NCBI GenBank assembly: GCA_007571115.1
Contig: RKSA01000047.1
Span: 1 to 27,258, forward strand
DNA: 27,258 nucleotides
Direction of reading: 5' to 3'
From: Gammaproteobacteria bacterium
GTDB taxonomy: Bacteria; Pseudomonadota; Gammaproteobacteria; Pseudomonadales; Pseudohongiellaceae
In this document: positions 8,912-16,960 of the stretch, in pieces
How positions within the stretch are numbered: position 1 is the stretch's first letter
Layout of the letters: each line of letters opens with the position of its first letter
The notes under the pieces: generated by a model
Seen by the model: the letters and a program-made list of their open reading frames with translations, nothing else
Databases searched by the model: none
Told to the model about the DNA's origin: nothing
Position numbers and translations under genes: made by a program

Positions 8912-9327
8912 GGCAAATCGCGCAAGCTCCCAATTAGCTCACTATTGAATCTCCAATAAGCCCCCCATTGGACCCGATAAGACCCCACAGAGCCGACCAT
9001 CCGTTTTCGCCTTCGCGCCTCGAAAGCCAGAACGTTGGCGATGGCATTGGCGGCGGCGTTCGGGGTGGCGAGCGAACGCATTCTCTCTTCGCCCCACGGG
9101 AGTGGGTTTGGGGGCATGATCGAGGCGAACCAAGGCCTCGGCGAGGATTTCGGACAGAATCCAGGTCAGGGCGATCCCAGGGAAGCCGGACGTTTCTGCG
9201 GGCAGAACCCTACCAAACCACCGAAGCGGGATTGCGCTTGAAGGGGCTAGCAATTGAAATTTGGCGGGGCGTCCCCACACAATATGGATGAAGGAGACAA
9301 CGGCCGTTTGCACGGCAGGAGGCAACG
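8912..9327. other. 416-base intergenic region, no supported gene
   Basis: Several frames are open here on both strands. The longest is minus 9325-8942, and a second minus frame runs from 9117 into the hydrolase gene. None has a recognisable domain, a ribosome site or a credible composition. The part near 8930-8990 is more A/T-rich than the rest and holds a small hairpin (TCCAAT at 8952-8957 pairing with ATTGGA at 8967-8972, 9-base loop). The right end holds the yccA promoter and ribosome site. It could be a decayed gene or a mobile-element remnant, but I cannot show either. Confidence 0.6.
9254..9283 (+). promoter_or_regulatory. Predicted promoter for yccA-tusDCBE
   Basis: TTGAAA (9254-9259; 4-5 of 6 consensus) and CACAAT (9278-9283; 4 of 6) are 18 bases apart. 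This would start a transcript near 9290 with a leader of about 38 bases. The leader ends in a perfect AGGAGG at 9317-9322, five bases before the yccA ATG. It is the only good plus-strand promoter seen ahead of the five-gene run. Confidence 0.45.
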
Positions 9328-9996
9328 ATGAATCAATCCCCGGCGGGAATCGAGTCGGCGCGAAGTGGAGAGTCGATTCTTGCGACCAACAAGGTATTGC
9401 GCAACACCTATTCGCTATTGGCGCTGACCCTGGCGTTCAGCGCATTGACCGCGATGCTGAGCGCGAATGCGCCGATCCTGAACCCCTGGATCTTCCTCAT
9501 CGCCGCCCTGGGGATGCTGTTTGTCACGCATCTGCTCGCCAACAGCGCCTGGGGCCTGCTTGCGGTGTTCGGCTTCACCGGCTTCATCGGCTATGCGGTG
9601 GGGCCGATCATTAGCATCTACATGGCGACTCCTGGTGGCAGCGACATCGTCGTGGCTGCCTTGTCAGGCACTGCATTCATTTTCTTCGGCCTGTCGGGCT
9701 GGGTGCTCACCACACGACGCGACTTTTCCTTCCTGCAAGGGTTTGTCGCCGCCGGCGCCCTGGTATTGCTCGCGGCGATCGTCATCAGCCTGATCTGGCC
9801 GATGCCCGTCTTGCAGCTCGCGATTTCGGCGGCGTTCATGCTTTTCTCGAGCGCCATGATCCTCTGGCAGACGAGCGACATCGTCAATGGCGGCGAACGC
9901 AACTACATCCTCGCCACGGTCAGCCTGTACCTGTCGATCTACAACCTGTTCATGAGCCTGATCCACCTGCTCACCGCGTTCACGGGCGACGAATGA
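9328..9996 (+). CDS. yccA: Bax inhibitor-1/YccA family inner-membrane protein
   Basis: The 222-residue protein is almost all membrane: after about 25 polar residues there are seven hydrophobic segments, as in the BI-1/YccA (UPF0005) family. Conserved family pieces include VLRNTYSLLALTLAFSA at the start, FTGFIGYAVGPIIS, and the C-terminal ILWQTSDIVNGGERNYI.A..SLYL..YNLF, whose Asp residues are implicated in ion or pH sensing in the family. E. coli YccA binds the FtsH-HflKC protease complex and slows degradation of SecY. A strong AGGAGG ribosome site fixes the start. The position before the tus genes repeats the known yccA/tusE neighbourhood. Confidence 0.94.
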   Translation: MNQSPAGIESARSGESILATNKVLRNTYSLLALTLAFSALTAMLSANAPILNPWIFLIAALGMLFVTHLLANSAWGLLAVFGFTGFIGYAVGPIISIYMATPGGSDIVVAALSGTAFIFFGLSGWVLTTRRDFSFLQGFVAAGALVLLAAIVISLIWPMPVLQLAISAAFMLFSSAMILWQTSDIVNGGERNYILATVSLYLSIYNLFMSLIHLLTAFTGDE

Positions 9997-10066
9997 CGAC
10001 CGGCGACTGGCGCGGGTCGGCAGTGCCGCCGGCTTGCGTCATGGCCCGCGCTGGGGAGACGGCGTC

Positions 10067-10456
10067 TTGATCTTCTCCATCGTCGTGCATGCATCGCCCG
10101 CTTCGAGCCAGGCAGCGGCGACTGCCCTGCGCTTCGCCGCTGCGGTGCTGCGCGGCGGCCATGGCATCGAGCGGCTTTTCTTCCTCGCCGATGGCGTCGG
10201 CAACGCTTGCAGCCTGACGGTCACGGCCCGCGACGAAACCGACCTGCAGGAGCGGTGGCGCGAGCTGATTCGCGAGCATGGCATCAAAGCTGGGGTTTGC
10301 GTCAGCTCGGCGATCAGGCGCGGCGTCGTCGATGCGCAGCAGGCGCAACGCCACGAACTCGCCGGCGCTTCGCTGCATCCCGAGTTCGCCATCGCCGGGC
10401 TCGGTGAATTGCTCGAAGCCTGCGCGCGTTCGGATCGCGTCGTCTCGTTCGGCTGA
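10067..10456 (+). CDS. tusD: Sulfurtransferase subunit TusD (DsrE family)
   Basis: TusD accepts sulfur from TusA in the TusBCD complex and passes it on towards tRNA 2-thiouridine. The usual N-terminus of the family begins with a beta strand like FAIVV; here IFSIVVHASP follows a TTG codon at 10067. That TTG has GGGGAG at 10053-10058, 8 bases upstream, so I take it as the start although an ATG at 10034 is also in frame. The TTG start gives 129 residues (E. coli 128) and puts the catalytic cysteine, in KAGVCVSSAIRRG, at position 78, the same number as in E. coli. The end IAGLGELLEACARSDRVVSFG is a family match. Confidence 0.94.
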   Translation: MIFSIVVHASPASSQAAATALRFAAAVLRGGHGIERLFFLADGVGNACSLTVTARDETDLQERWRELIREHGIKAGVCVSSAIRRGVVDAQQAQRHELAGASLHPEFAIAGLGELLEACARSDRVVSFG

Positions 10457-10461
10457 AATCG

Positions 10462-10827
10462 ATGAAGCGGAGCAAGAAGTTGCTGTTTGTCGCTCGCAGC
10501 GCCCCCTATGGCTCGGCCCGCGCGCGAACCCTGCTCGACGTGGTGCTCGCGGCAGCGGTCTTCGAGCAGGATGCCGCAATGCTTTTTCTCGGTGACGGCG
10601 TCTACCAGTTGTCGAACCATCAGGATGGCAGCGCGGTCAGCGCGAAAACCCTCGGCAAGTCTCTGGCTGCCTTGCCGCTGTACGGCATCGGGAAGCTTTT
10701 TGCCGAAGCCGCAGCCTTGCCCGAGCGAGGGCTCGAACTGGGCGAGCTGGCGCTTCCTGTCGAGCCCCTGTGCAACCGGCAGATCCGCGAATTGTTCGAG
10801 CGCGCCGACGTGGTGTTCAATCTATGA
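10462..10827 (+). CDS. tusC: Sulfur relay subunit TusC (DsrF family)
   Basis: This 121-residue protein (E. coli 119) is the middle subunit of the TusBCD hexamer. The start KKLLFVARSAPYGSARARTLLDVVLAAAVFEQDAAMLFLGDGVYQL is the typical DsrE/F/H fold opening, and the end FERADVVFNL matches the family's last strand. TusC has no essential catalytic cysteine; the lone Cys in PLCNRQ is not at the TusD active position. It begins 5 bases after tusD and overlaps tusB in an ATGA, so the three subunits are translated together. Confidence 0.93.
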   Translation: MKRSKKLLFVARSAPYGSARARTLLDVVLAAAVFEQDAAMLFLGDGVYQLSNHQDGSAVSAKTLGKSLAALPLYGIGKLFAEAAALPERGLELGELALPVEPLCNRQIRELFERADVVFNL

Positions 10828-11114
10828 GCTGCCTGCATTTGCTCAGCAAGAGCCCCGCTTCGGGCCTGCTCGAACTTGCGAGCAAGGCCCTCGTGCCGGG
10901 CGATGCCTTGCTGCTGCTCGAGGACGGAGTCTATTTCCAGAGTCAGCCCCAGCAGCTTGCCGCCCTGCCTGCCGGGGTGACGATTCATTTTCTCGAGCAG
11001 GACCTGCTCGCGCGGGGCCTGCACGGAGCATTGCCCGAGAATGCCGGGCGAATCGATTATGACGGCCTTGTCGAGCTTTGCATCCGCCACGACAAGACCA
11101 CGAGTTGGTTCTGA
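10824..11114 (+). CDS. tusB: Sulfur relay subunit TusB (DsrH family)
   Basis: This is the smallest subunit, with 96 residues (E. coli 95). It opens with LHLLSKSP, the DsrH signature, and has the segment GDALLLLEDGVYF at about 26-38. It ends DYDGLVELCIRHDKTTSWF, where the final DK..SW is conserved in the family. The start codon lies within the tusC stop (ATGA). I rejected an earlier in-frame ATG at 10770 because it would reach 54 bases back into tusC and add residues that other TusB proteins lack. Confidence 0.92.
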   Translation: MSCLHLLSKSPASGLLELASKALVPGDALLLLEDGVYFQSQPQQLAALPAGVTIHFLEQDLLARGLHGALPENAGRIDYDGLVELCIRHDKTTSWF

Positions 11115-11118
11115 GCCG

Positions 11119-11457
11119 ATGGCCGATCTCGTTCTTGGCTGCGGTCGCTGCGTCGCCGTCGACGAGGAAGGCTATCTGCGCAGGCTCGACGACTGGGACG
11201 AGCAAGTCGCCGCAGCCCTGGCAGCACAGCAAGGCATCGCCCTGCAAGCATCCCATTGGGAGGTTCTGCATCTGCTGCGCGGTTTTCACGAGCAATACGA
11301 GATGTCCCCGGCCTCGCGCGCGCTCGTCAATCTGATGAAACGGCAACTCGGCCCCGACAAGGGCCGCAGCATCTATCTGATGCGCCTGTTCGGCGGCTCT
11401 TTCGCAAGAACCGCGAGCCGCATCGCCGGCCTGCCCAAGCCCGACAACTGCCTGTAG
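11119..11457 (+). CDS. tusE: Sulfur relay protein TusE (DsrC family)
   Basis: TusE takes persulfide sulfur from TusD and gives it to MnmA on tRNA. The 112-residue protein has the family core GYLRRLDDWDEQVAAALAAQQGI, then HWEVLHLLRGFH and SPASRALVNLMKRQLGPDKG. It ends IAGLPKPDNCL with the catalytic cysteine second from the C-terminus, as in E. coli. It has no second arm cysteine of the sulfite-reductase DsrC type, so a tRNA role is favoured. It starts 4 bases after tusB. The convergent serS ends only 9 bases beyond it. Confidence 0.93.
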   Translation: MADLVLGCGRCVAVDEEGYLRRLDDWDEQVAAALAAQQGIALQASHWEVLHLLRGFHEQYEMSPASRALVNLMKRQLGPDKGRSIYLMRLFGGSFARTASRIAGLPKPDNCL

Positions 11458-11466
11458 CGCAGCGGC

Positions 11467-12756
11467 TCATTCGAGCCTTTCGGCACCTTGCAGATAGCCG
11501 CGCAATGCCTTGGGGACGGTCACTCCGCCTTCGGCGTCCTGATAGTTCTCGAGTACCGCGACCAAGGCTCGACCCACCGCGAGCCCGGAGCCATTCAAGG
11601 TGTGGACGAATTCGGGCTTGCCCGTTGCCGGGTTGCGCCAGCGGGCCTTCATGCGGCGCGCCTGGAAGTCGCCAAAATTGCTGCACGAGGAGATTTCCCG
11701 GTAGCGTCGCTGGGACGGCAGCCAGACTTCGAGGTCATAGGTGAAACTCGCGCTGAAACCAAGATCGCCGCCGCACAGCGCGACCTTGCGATACGGCAAT
11801 TCGAGCAATTGCAGAACGCGCTCGGCGTGGCCGGTCAATTCTTCCAATGCTGCGGCAGAATCCTCGGGCCTGACGATTTGCACGAGCTCGACTTTCTCGA
11901 ACTGGTGCTGGCGGATCATTCCCCGGGTGTCGATGCCATAGCCCCCCGCTTCACGGCGAAAGCACGGCGTATGGCAAACCCAGCGCAAAGGCAGCGCCTT
12001 GGCCTCGATGATCTGCTGCCGAACCATGTTCGTGACCGGGACTTCGGCCGTGGGAATCAGGCAGAAATCGTGTTTCCCCTCGATCTGGAACAGATCTTCG
12101 CCAAACTTCGGCAACTGGCCAGTGCCGACGAGCGAATCGGAATTGACGAGAAAGGGAACGTTGATTTCGCGATAGCCGTGTTCGCCGCCGTGCAAGTCGA
12201 GCATGAACTGCGCCAGGGCCCGGTGCAGGCGCGCTGCCGCGCCTTGCAGGACGACAAAGCGCGCCCCGGTCATGCGGCTCGCGGCGGCGAAGTCGAGCCC
12301 TTCGCCAGCCCCGGAGGCAAGCCCCGTGCCGAGCTCGACGTGATCCTTGGGCGGAAAATCGAACTGCCGCGGCTCGCCCCAGGTCGATTCGAGGCGGTTC
12401 GCCGACTCGTCGTCGCCTTCGGGAACGTCGTCGGAAGGGATGTTGGGAACTCCAAGCAGGTAGTCGCGAAACTCGTTCTGCAAATCCTCGAGTTGCCCCT
12501 GGGCCTGCTCGAGCTCGGACTTGATGCCTGCCACCGAATTCTGGATTTCGCTGGCGTCCCTGCCCTGGCGGCGCGCCTGGCCGATTTCCCTCGAGCGCCT
12601 GTTGCGCTCGTTTTGCAGCGTTTCGCTGCGCAACTGGAGCTGCTTGCGCTGCTCGTCGAGTCTTGCGAGGTATTCGACGTCGAGGGCAAACCTCCTTTTT
12701 GCCAGCTTGGCCGCGAGCAAGGCCGCCTCGGAACGGATTCGTTTCGGATCGAGCAT
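11467..12756 (-). CDS. serS: Seryl-tRNA synthetase
   Basis: This class IIa synthetase makes Ser-tRNA-Ser and also serves selenocysteine tRNA where present. The first 110 or so residues form the two-helix coiled-coil arm that grips the tRNA (rich in Lys/Arg/Glu/Gln, ending QNEFRDYLLGVPNIPSDDVPEG). The catalytic core has IPTAEVPVTN, motif 2 around CFRREAGGYGIDTRGMIRQHQF and motif 3 NGSGLAVGRALVAVLEN. At 429 residues it equals E. coli (430). A clear GAGGAG lies 7 bases before the ATG. It is third in the ftsK-lolA-serS run; rarA, which usually lies between lolA and serS, is missing. Confidence 0.97.
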   Translation of the reverse strand: MLDPKRIRSEAALLAAKLAKRRFALDVEYLARLDEQRKQLQLRSETLQNERNRRSREIGQARRQGRDASEIQNSVAGIKSELEQAQGQLEDLQNEFRDYLLGVPNIPSDDVPEGDDESANRLESTWGEPRQFDFPPKDHVELGTGLASGAGEGLDFAAASRMTGARFVVLQGAAARLHRALAQFMLDLHGGEHGYREINVPFLVNSDSLVGTGQLPKFGEDLFQIEGKHDFCLIPTAEVPVTNMVRQQIIEAKALPLRWVCHTPCFRREAGGYGIDTRGMIRQHQFEKVELVQIVRPEDSAAALEELTGHAERVLQLLELPYRKVALCGGDLGFSASFTYDLEVWLPSQRRYREISSCSNFGDFQARRMKARWRNPATGKPEFVHTLNGSGLAVGRALVAVLENYQDAEGGVTVPKALRGYLQGAERLE

Positions 12757-12786
12757 CGGGAATCTCCTCGTTTGCTTTTGCCACCG

Positions 12787-13440
12787 CTACCGGGAGGCGG
12801 CCCGGCTATCGACGATCTCGATTCCCGGCGGCGGCGCGAATTCGAATTGCTCGTCTGCCAGGGGAATGTTGGTTTGCACATTGGTGAACAGCCATGCAGT
12901 CCGCTGTCCATCGCGATGCTCGATTCGGATCGCGTCGACGATGCCGTCGAGGAACTCGATCGTGACCACCCCATAGGGGCTTCCCAGTTGCCGGGGCGCC
13001 AACTCGAAACGCTGCCTGTTGGCAGCCACGGCCATCGTCACCCGGTATTCTGCGGCGAGGGAATCGAACTCTCCCTGAAACAGGCTCATCGCGAGTTCGG
13101 CCTGGTCTGGCTTCCAGTCCTCGATTACGACCTGTTCGAGTTCAGGCTGGTAATTCCATAAAGTCGTTCCATCAGTGACGATCAGTTCGACAAATGGCTC
13201 GAGCATCTCCCAGGAGAAGCCTCCAGGCTTGCGCGCGTGCATCACGATCAGGCTTTGCTCGAGCACGCCGCCGCCGGCCTCGATGAGCAACTGTTCGACG
13301 TCGGCCGAGAGGCTGTCGATGCCGCCGAGCAGGGACTCGAGCTCGGCGACGGCGTCCTGCCCGGCGCTCGCCGAATGCAGCGGCGAGCAGCACCACGCAA
13401 GCGTCATCAGGGCAATCAGGCTGGGAGTGCGGAAAATCAT
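12787..13440 (-). CDS. lolA: Outer-membrane lipoprotein carrier protein LolA
   Basis: LolA is the periplasmic chaperone that carries lipoproteins from LolCDE to LolB. The ATG at 13440 gives a clear Sec signal peptide (MIFRTPSLIALMTLAWCC, cleavage near residue 26 after SASA). A further in-frame ATG at 13494 would place 18 polar residues ahead of it and overlap ftsK, so I reject it. The mature part shows the family pattern of beta strands with KPGGFSWEMLEPFVELIVTDG, TTLWNYQPELEQVVI and the late GIEIVD. It sits 10 bases after ftsK, the standard ftsK-lolA order, which supports a name that sequence conservation alone gives more weakly. Confidence 0.94.
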   Translation of the reverse strand: MIFRTPSLIALMTLAWCCSPLHSASAGQDAVAELESLLGGIDSLSADVEQLLIEAGGGVLEQSLIVMHARKPGGFSWEMLEPFVELIVTDGTTLWNYQPELEQVVIEDWKPDQAELAMSLFQGEFDSLAAEYRVTMAVAANRQRFELAPRQLGSPYGVVTIEFLDGIVDAIRIEHRDGQRTAWLFTNVQTNIPLADEQFEFAPPPGIEIVDSRAASR

Positions 13441-13450
13441 CGCGATCAGC

Positions 13451-15862
13451 TCAGTCCGAGGGGGCTGCTTGGGCGAGAACATCCCTGACGCCATTGCTGT
13501 TGGTCGCGGATACCACCCCTTGCTGCTCCATCATGTCGATCATTCGCGCGGCGCGGTTGTAGCCGATTCGCAGCTTGCGCTGCACCGCCGAGATCGACGC
13601 CTTGCGCGACTCGGTGACGAAATGCACCGCCTCGTCGTAGAGATCGTCGATTTCGCCATCGTCTTCCATGGCGTCCTCGGCGCGGAAATCCTTGTCGTTG
13701 CGATCGACGGTCACGGCGTCGACGTAGACGGGCTCGCCGCGCCGCTTCCATTCGGCAACGACGCGATGCACTTCCTCGTCGCTGACAAAGGCGCCGTGTA
13801 CCCGGGTCGCGACTCCGCCGCCGGGCGGGAGAAACAGCATGTCGCCATTGCCGAGCAACTGCTCGGCGCCGCCCTCGCCGAGAATCGTCCGCGAGTCGAC
13901 CTTCGATTGCACCATGAAGGAAAGCCGCGTCGGGATGTTTGCCTTGATGAGCCCCGTCAGCACGTCGACCGAAGGGCGCTGGGTGGCGAGGATCAGGTGG
14001 ATTCCCGCAGCACGGGCCTTCTGCGCGATTCGCGCCACGAGTTCCTCGACTTTCTTCCCGACGACCATCATCATGTCGGCGAGTTCGTCAACGATGACGA
14101 CGATATTTGGCAAGGGTTCGAGCTGCGGCGGCTGCTGCTCGGGGGATCCGGGCGCAGGCTGCCATTGCGGGTCAGGCAGGGGCTTGCCGAGCTTGCTCGC
14201 CTCGGCGACTTTCCTATTGTAGCCGGCGAGGTTGCGCACGCCCAGCGCCGCGAGCAAGGCGTAGCGGCGGTCCATTTCGGCGACGCACCAGCGCAGCGCG
14301 TTCGCGGCTTCCTTCATGTCGGTGACGACCGGGGTCAGCAAGTGCGGAATTCCCTCGTAGACCGACAGCTCAAGCATCTTCGGGTCGATCATCAGCAGGC
14401 GCACCTGCTCCGGCGCAGCCTTGAACAGCAGGCTCAGGATCATCGCGTTGACCCCCACCGACTTGCCCGAGCCCGTGGTGCCGGCAACGAGCAGATGCGG
14501 CATCTTGCCGAGATCGACGATGATCGGCCTGCCGAGAATGTCGTGGCCGAGGGCGAGGCTCAGCACCGAATCGGCCCGGGAGAATTCCCTGCTTTCGAGC
14601 ACCTGGCCGAGGCGAATCAGCTCGCGCTGCTCGTTGGGAATCTCGATGCCGATGACATTGCGACCGGGGATATGCTCGACCACGCGCACCGAAACCACCG
14701 CGAGCGAACGCGCCAGATCCTTGACCAGGCTCGTGATCCGGTTGCCCTTGATGCCAGCGGCCGGCTGCACTTCGAAGCGCGTGATGACCGGCCCGGGCTT
14801 GATCGCGGTGACTTCGACCTCGATTCCGTAATCGAGCAGCTTGGCGGCGAGCAGGCTCGACATCGCTTCGAGGGACTCTCTCGACTGATCGCTTTGCGCC
14901 GCTGCCGGGGAGGGATCGAGCAAGTCGATCAGGCGTTGCCGCCCCGCCGGCTTTTGCTGCGCCACCTGTGGCTTGTCGGTGGTTTCGCTGCTGGCGACAG
15001 CAGCGATATCGGCATTGGCACTGGCCTGCGGCAGCTTGGGGGCAAGACGCGGTTTCGCCTTGGGCTGCTTTTTCCCCGCCAGCTTTTTCCCCGCTAGCCC
15101 TTTGCTCGCTGGCTCTGTACCCGCTAGCCCTGGCTTGCCGGCATTGCCGCCGGGCGAGCTGGAACTGGCGCTCTTGCGACCGATGCGGCCGATGCGGCCG
15201 ATGCGGCCGAGCAAGGCAATCAGCGAGCGAAACAGCATCGCCGTGGCCGCAGCCCAGGAGATGCTGAAGCACAGGGTCGAGCCGAGCAGCAGCAAGGCGA
15301 GCAGCAGCAGGCTGCTGCCGAAGGAGGCAAGCAGCGGCTCGCTCCAGCCGACGAACAATTCGCCGACGATCCCGCCTGGGCCATTCGCGAGCGAGTCAAA
15401 GACATCGAGATGCAGCGCGGCGAGGCCGGCTGCGGAAAGCACGATCAAGGGCAGGCCGACGGTCCGCGCCAGGGTGCCGCCAGGCAATGCCGCCCGGCGA
15501 CTCGTCATGAGAAAACAGAGAGAGAGCAGCCAGGCAGGGATGACGAAGGCGAGATAGCCAACGAGGAAAAACAGCAAGTCGGCAAGCCAGGCGCCAAAGA
15601 TTCCGACAGCATTGGCGATTTCGCCTCCCGTGCCGGTATTGCTGAAGCCTGGATCGTCCGGGGAATGCGTCCACAGGGCGACGAACAGCAACAGCGCGGC
15701 GAGAGCATTGACGATCAGCAGGCCTTCTCGCCAGAACTCTCGCCACTCTCGCGGCTTGCCCGGCTCTTGCTGCGACCCTCTCGGCTCTCTCGGCCCTTTC
15801 GCCCCTCTCGACTCGTTCAAGATTCGCGGCCCTGGAAGATCCTGCTTGCCTGTTTCCGCCAT
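13451..15862 (-). CDS. ftsK: DNA translocase FtsK
   Basis: FtsK pumps chromosome ends through the division septum and activates XerCD at dif. In order it has a basic N-terminal stretch (1-45), four membrane segments at about 47-200, a short Ala/Gly/Lys/Pro-rich linker (about 215-300), the alpha/beta motor, and the gamma winged helix at about 735-803 that reads KOPS sites (ending SNGVRDVLAQ). The Walker A motif GTTGSGKS is at 461-468 and the RecA-like signature VDELADMMMVVGKKVEELV follows. At 803 residues it resembles the short-linker Pseudomonas type more than the roughly 1,330-residue E. coli protein. The linker holds DNA repeats listed separately. GTGAAGG lies just before the ATG. Confidence 0.97.
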   Translation of the reverse strand: MAETGKQDLPGPRILNESRGAKGPREPRGSQQEPGKPREWREFWREGLLIVNALAALLLFVALWTHSPDDPGFSNTGTGGEIANAVGIFGAWLADLLFFLVGYLAFVIPAWLLSLCFLMTSRRAALPGGTLARTVGLPLIVLSAAGLAALHLDVFDSLANGPGGIVGELFVGWSEPLLASFGSSLLLLALLLLGSTLCFSISWAAATAMLFRSLIALLGRIGRIGRIGRKSASSSSPGGNAGKPGLAGTEPASKGLAGKKLAGKKQPKAKPRLAPKLPQASANADIAAVASSETTDKPQVAQQKPAGRQRLIDLLDPSPAAAQSDQSRESLEAMSSLLAAKLLDYGIEVEVTAIKPGPVITRFEVQPAAGIKGNRITSLVKDLARSLAVVSVRVVEHIPGRNVIGIEIPNEQRELIRLGQVLESREFSRADSVLSLALGHDILGRPIIVDLGKMPHLLVAGTTGSGKSVGVNAMILSLLFKAAPEQVRLLMIDPKMLELSVYEGIPHLLTPVVTDMKEAANALRWCVAEMDRRYALLAALGVRNLAGYNRKVAEASKLGKPLPDPQWQPAPGSPEQQPPQLEPLPNIVVIVDELADMMMVVGKKVEELVARIAQKARAAGIHLILATQRPSVDVLTGLIKANIPTRLSFMVQSKVDSRTILGEGGAEQLLGNGDMLFLPPGGGVATRVHGAFVSDEEVHRVVAEWKRRGEPVYVDAVTVDRNDKDFRAEDAMEDDGEIDDLYDEAVHFVTESRKASISAVQRKLRIGYNRAARMIDMMEQQGVVSATNSNGVRDVLAQAAPSD
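15090..15131. repeat. 12-bp direct repeat in the ftsK linker
   Basis: CCCGCTAGCCCT occurs at 15090-15101 and again at 15120-15131, exactly ten codons apart, so both copies encode Gly-Leu-Ala-Gly in FtsK. Between them lies a weaker copy encoding a similar Ala/Gly/Lys segment. This looks like linker growth by slippage or duplication. Confidence 0.7.
15182..15208. repeat. 9-bp tandem repeat, three copies, in ftsK
   Basis: GATGCGGCC is repeated three times head to tail. On the coding strand it gives (Gly-Arg-Ile)x3 followed by Gly-Arg-Lys, a basic stretch just after the last membrane segment, where it would face the cytoplasm. The unit is a multiple of three, so copy-number change would keep the frame. 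Confidence 0.85.
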
Positions 15863-15891
15863 TCGGCCTTCACCATTCGCACCTCATCCCC

Positions 15892-15950
15892 ATTGTATCG
15901 TCAAAGCGCCGCTGCGGATGAGCATTGCCCTGGCAAAAAAGTTGCATAAT
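15892..15950. promoter_or_regulatory. Divergent ftsK/trxB promoter region
   Basis: In the 135-base gap between the two start codons there is one -10-like box for each direction. TACAAT lies on the minus strand (15897-15892; 5 of 6) about 30 bases before ftsK. CATAAT lies on the plus strand (15945-15950; 5 of 6) about 48 bases before trxB. No convincing -35 is at the right distance for either. The lrp gene found here in enterobacteria is absent. Confidence 0.4.
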
Positions 15951-15997
15951 AGCGCCCCCGGGCGAGCGTCCCGTCGAGCAGGCCACAGGAAAACTTC

Positions 15998-16945
15998 ATG
16001 CCGGAAGCGCAACATCACCGTCTCGTCATCCTGGGCTCGGGGCCGGCTGGCCATACCGCAGCCCTGTACGCGGCCCGGGCGAACCTCGACCCCGTGGTCA
16101 TCACCGGAACCGAGCAAGGCGGCCAGTTGACGACGACCACCGATGTCGACAACTGGCCAGGCGACATCGAAGGCCTGCAAGGCCCCGAATTGATGGAGCG
16201 GATGCGGCGTCACGTCGAGCGCTTTGGCGCGCGGCTGATCGCCGATCACGTCAACGCCGTCGAACTCGGCAAGCGGCCTTTCGTCCTGCACGGCGACCGG
16301 GGGGACTATCGCTGCGACGCCCTGATTATCGCCACGGGAGCTTCGGCGCGCTACCTCGGCCTGCCTTCGGAAAGCGAGTATCTTGGCCGCGGAGTCAGCG
16401 CCTGCGCGACCTGCGACGGCTTTTTCTATCGCGGCAAGCCCGTCGCGGTGATCGGCGGCGGCAATACCGCCGTCGAGGAAGCGCTCTACCTGGCAAACAT
16501 CTGTTCCCACGTCACGCTCGTGCATCGCCGCGACGCCCTGCGCGCCGAGCAGATCCTCCAGCAGCGGCTGTTCGCCCTCGCCGAACAGGGCAAGGTCACC
16601 CTGCAGTGGAACCATGTGCTGGAAGAAGTGCTTGGCGACTCCATGGGAGTCACGGGCGCCGCCTTGCGCGACACCTTGTCCGGGGAATCGCGGCAACTTG
16701 ACGTCGATGGAGTCTTCATCGCCATCGGCCACGACCCCAATTCGGCGATTTTCCGCGGCCAGCTCGAAATGAACGATGGCTACGTGAAGATCAACTCGGG
16801 CCTTGCGGGCAATGCCACGGAGACTTCGGTTCCCGGAGTGTTCGCAGCCGGCGACATCGCCGATCAGATCTACCGCCAGGCCGTGACCAGCGCCGGTTTC
16901 GGCTGCATGGCCGCGCTCGATGCGGAAAAATTCCTCGCTTCCTGA
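15998..16945 (+). CDS. trxB: Thioredoxin reductase (NADPH)
   Basis: This FAD flavoenzyme reduces thioredoxin with NADPH in the cytoplasm. The FAD-binding GSGPAG is at residues 13-18, the redox-active pair CATC at 136-139 (E. coli 135-138), and the NADPH-binding GGGNTAVE at 153-160. The C-terminal FAD motif GVFAAGDIADQIYRQ is near 280. The length of 315 residues is close to E. coli's 321. The ATG has AGGA about 9 bases upstream. Only 15 bases separate it from aat, so the two are probably co-transcribed, as in Pseudomonas. Confidence 0.97.
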   Translation: MPEAQHHRLVILGSGPAGHTAALYAARANLDPVVITGTEQGGQLTTTTDVDNWPGDIEGLQGPELMERMRRHVERFGARLIADHVNAVELGKRPFVLHGDRGDYRCDALIIATGASARYLGLPSESEYLGRGVSACATCDGFFYRGKPVAVIGGGNTAVEEALYLANICSHVTLVHRRDALRAEQILQQRLFALAEQGKVTLQWNHVLEEVLGDSMGVTGAALRDTLSGESRQLDVDGVFIAIGHDPNSAIFRGQLEMNDGYVKINSGLAGNATETSVPGVFAAGDIADQIYRQAVTSAGFGCMAALDAEKFLAS

Positions 16946-16960
16946 GTCGTTCCATCACCG

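Noticed and set aside
8942..9325. Minus-strand open frame of 127 codons in the gap before yccA, and a second minus frame from 9117
   Set aside because: No recognisable domain, no ribosome site, mixed composition, and the first overlaps the yccA promoter region. Kept only as a possible remnant.
10034..10066. ATG at 10034 as the tusD start
   Set aside because: It adds 11 residues not found in the family and lacks a ribosome site, while TTG at 10067 has GGGGAG 8 bases before it and gives Cys78.
13175..15097. Very long open frame on the plus strand opposite ftsK (640 codons), and similar ones opposite leuS, serS, the peptidase and gltX
   Set aside because: They mirror the real genes, as G+C-rich coding DNA often does on the opposite strand. 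Translations are Arg/Ala/Asp/His-rich, without domains, signal peptides or ribosome sites.
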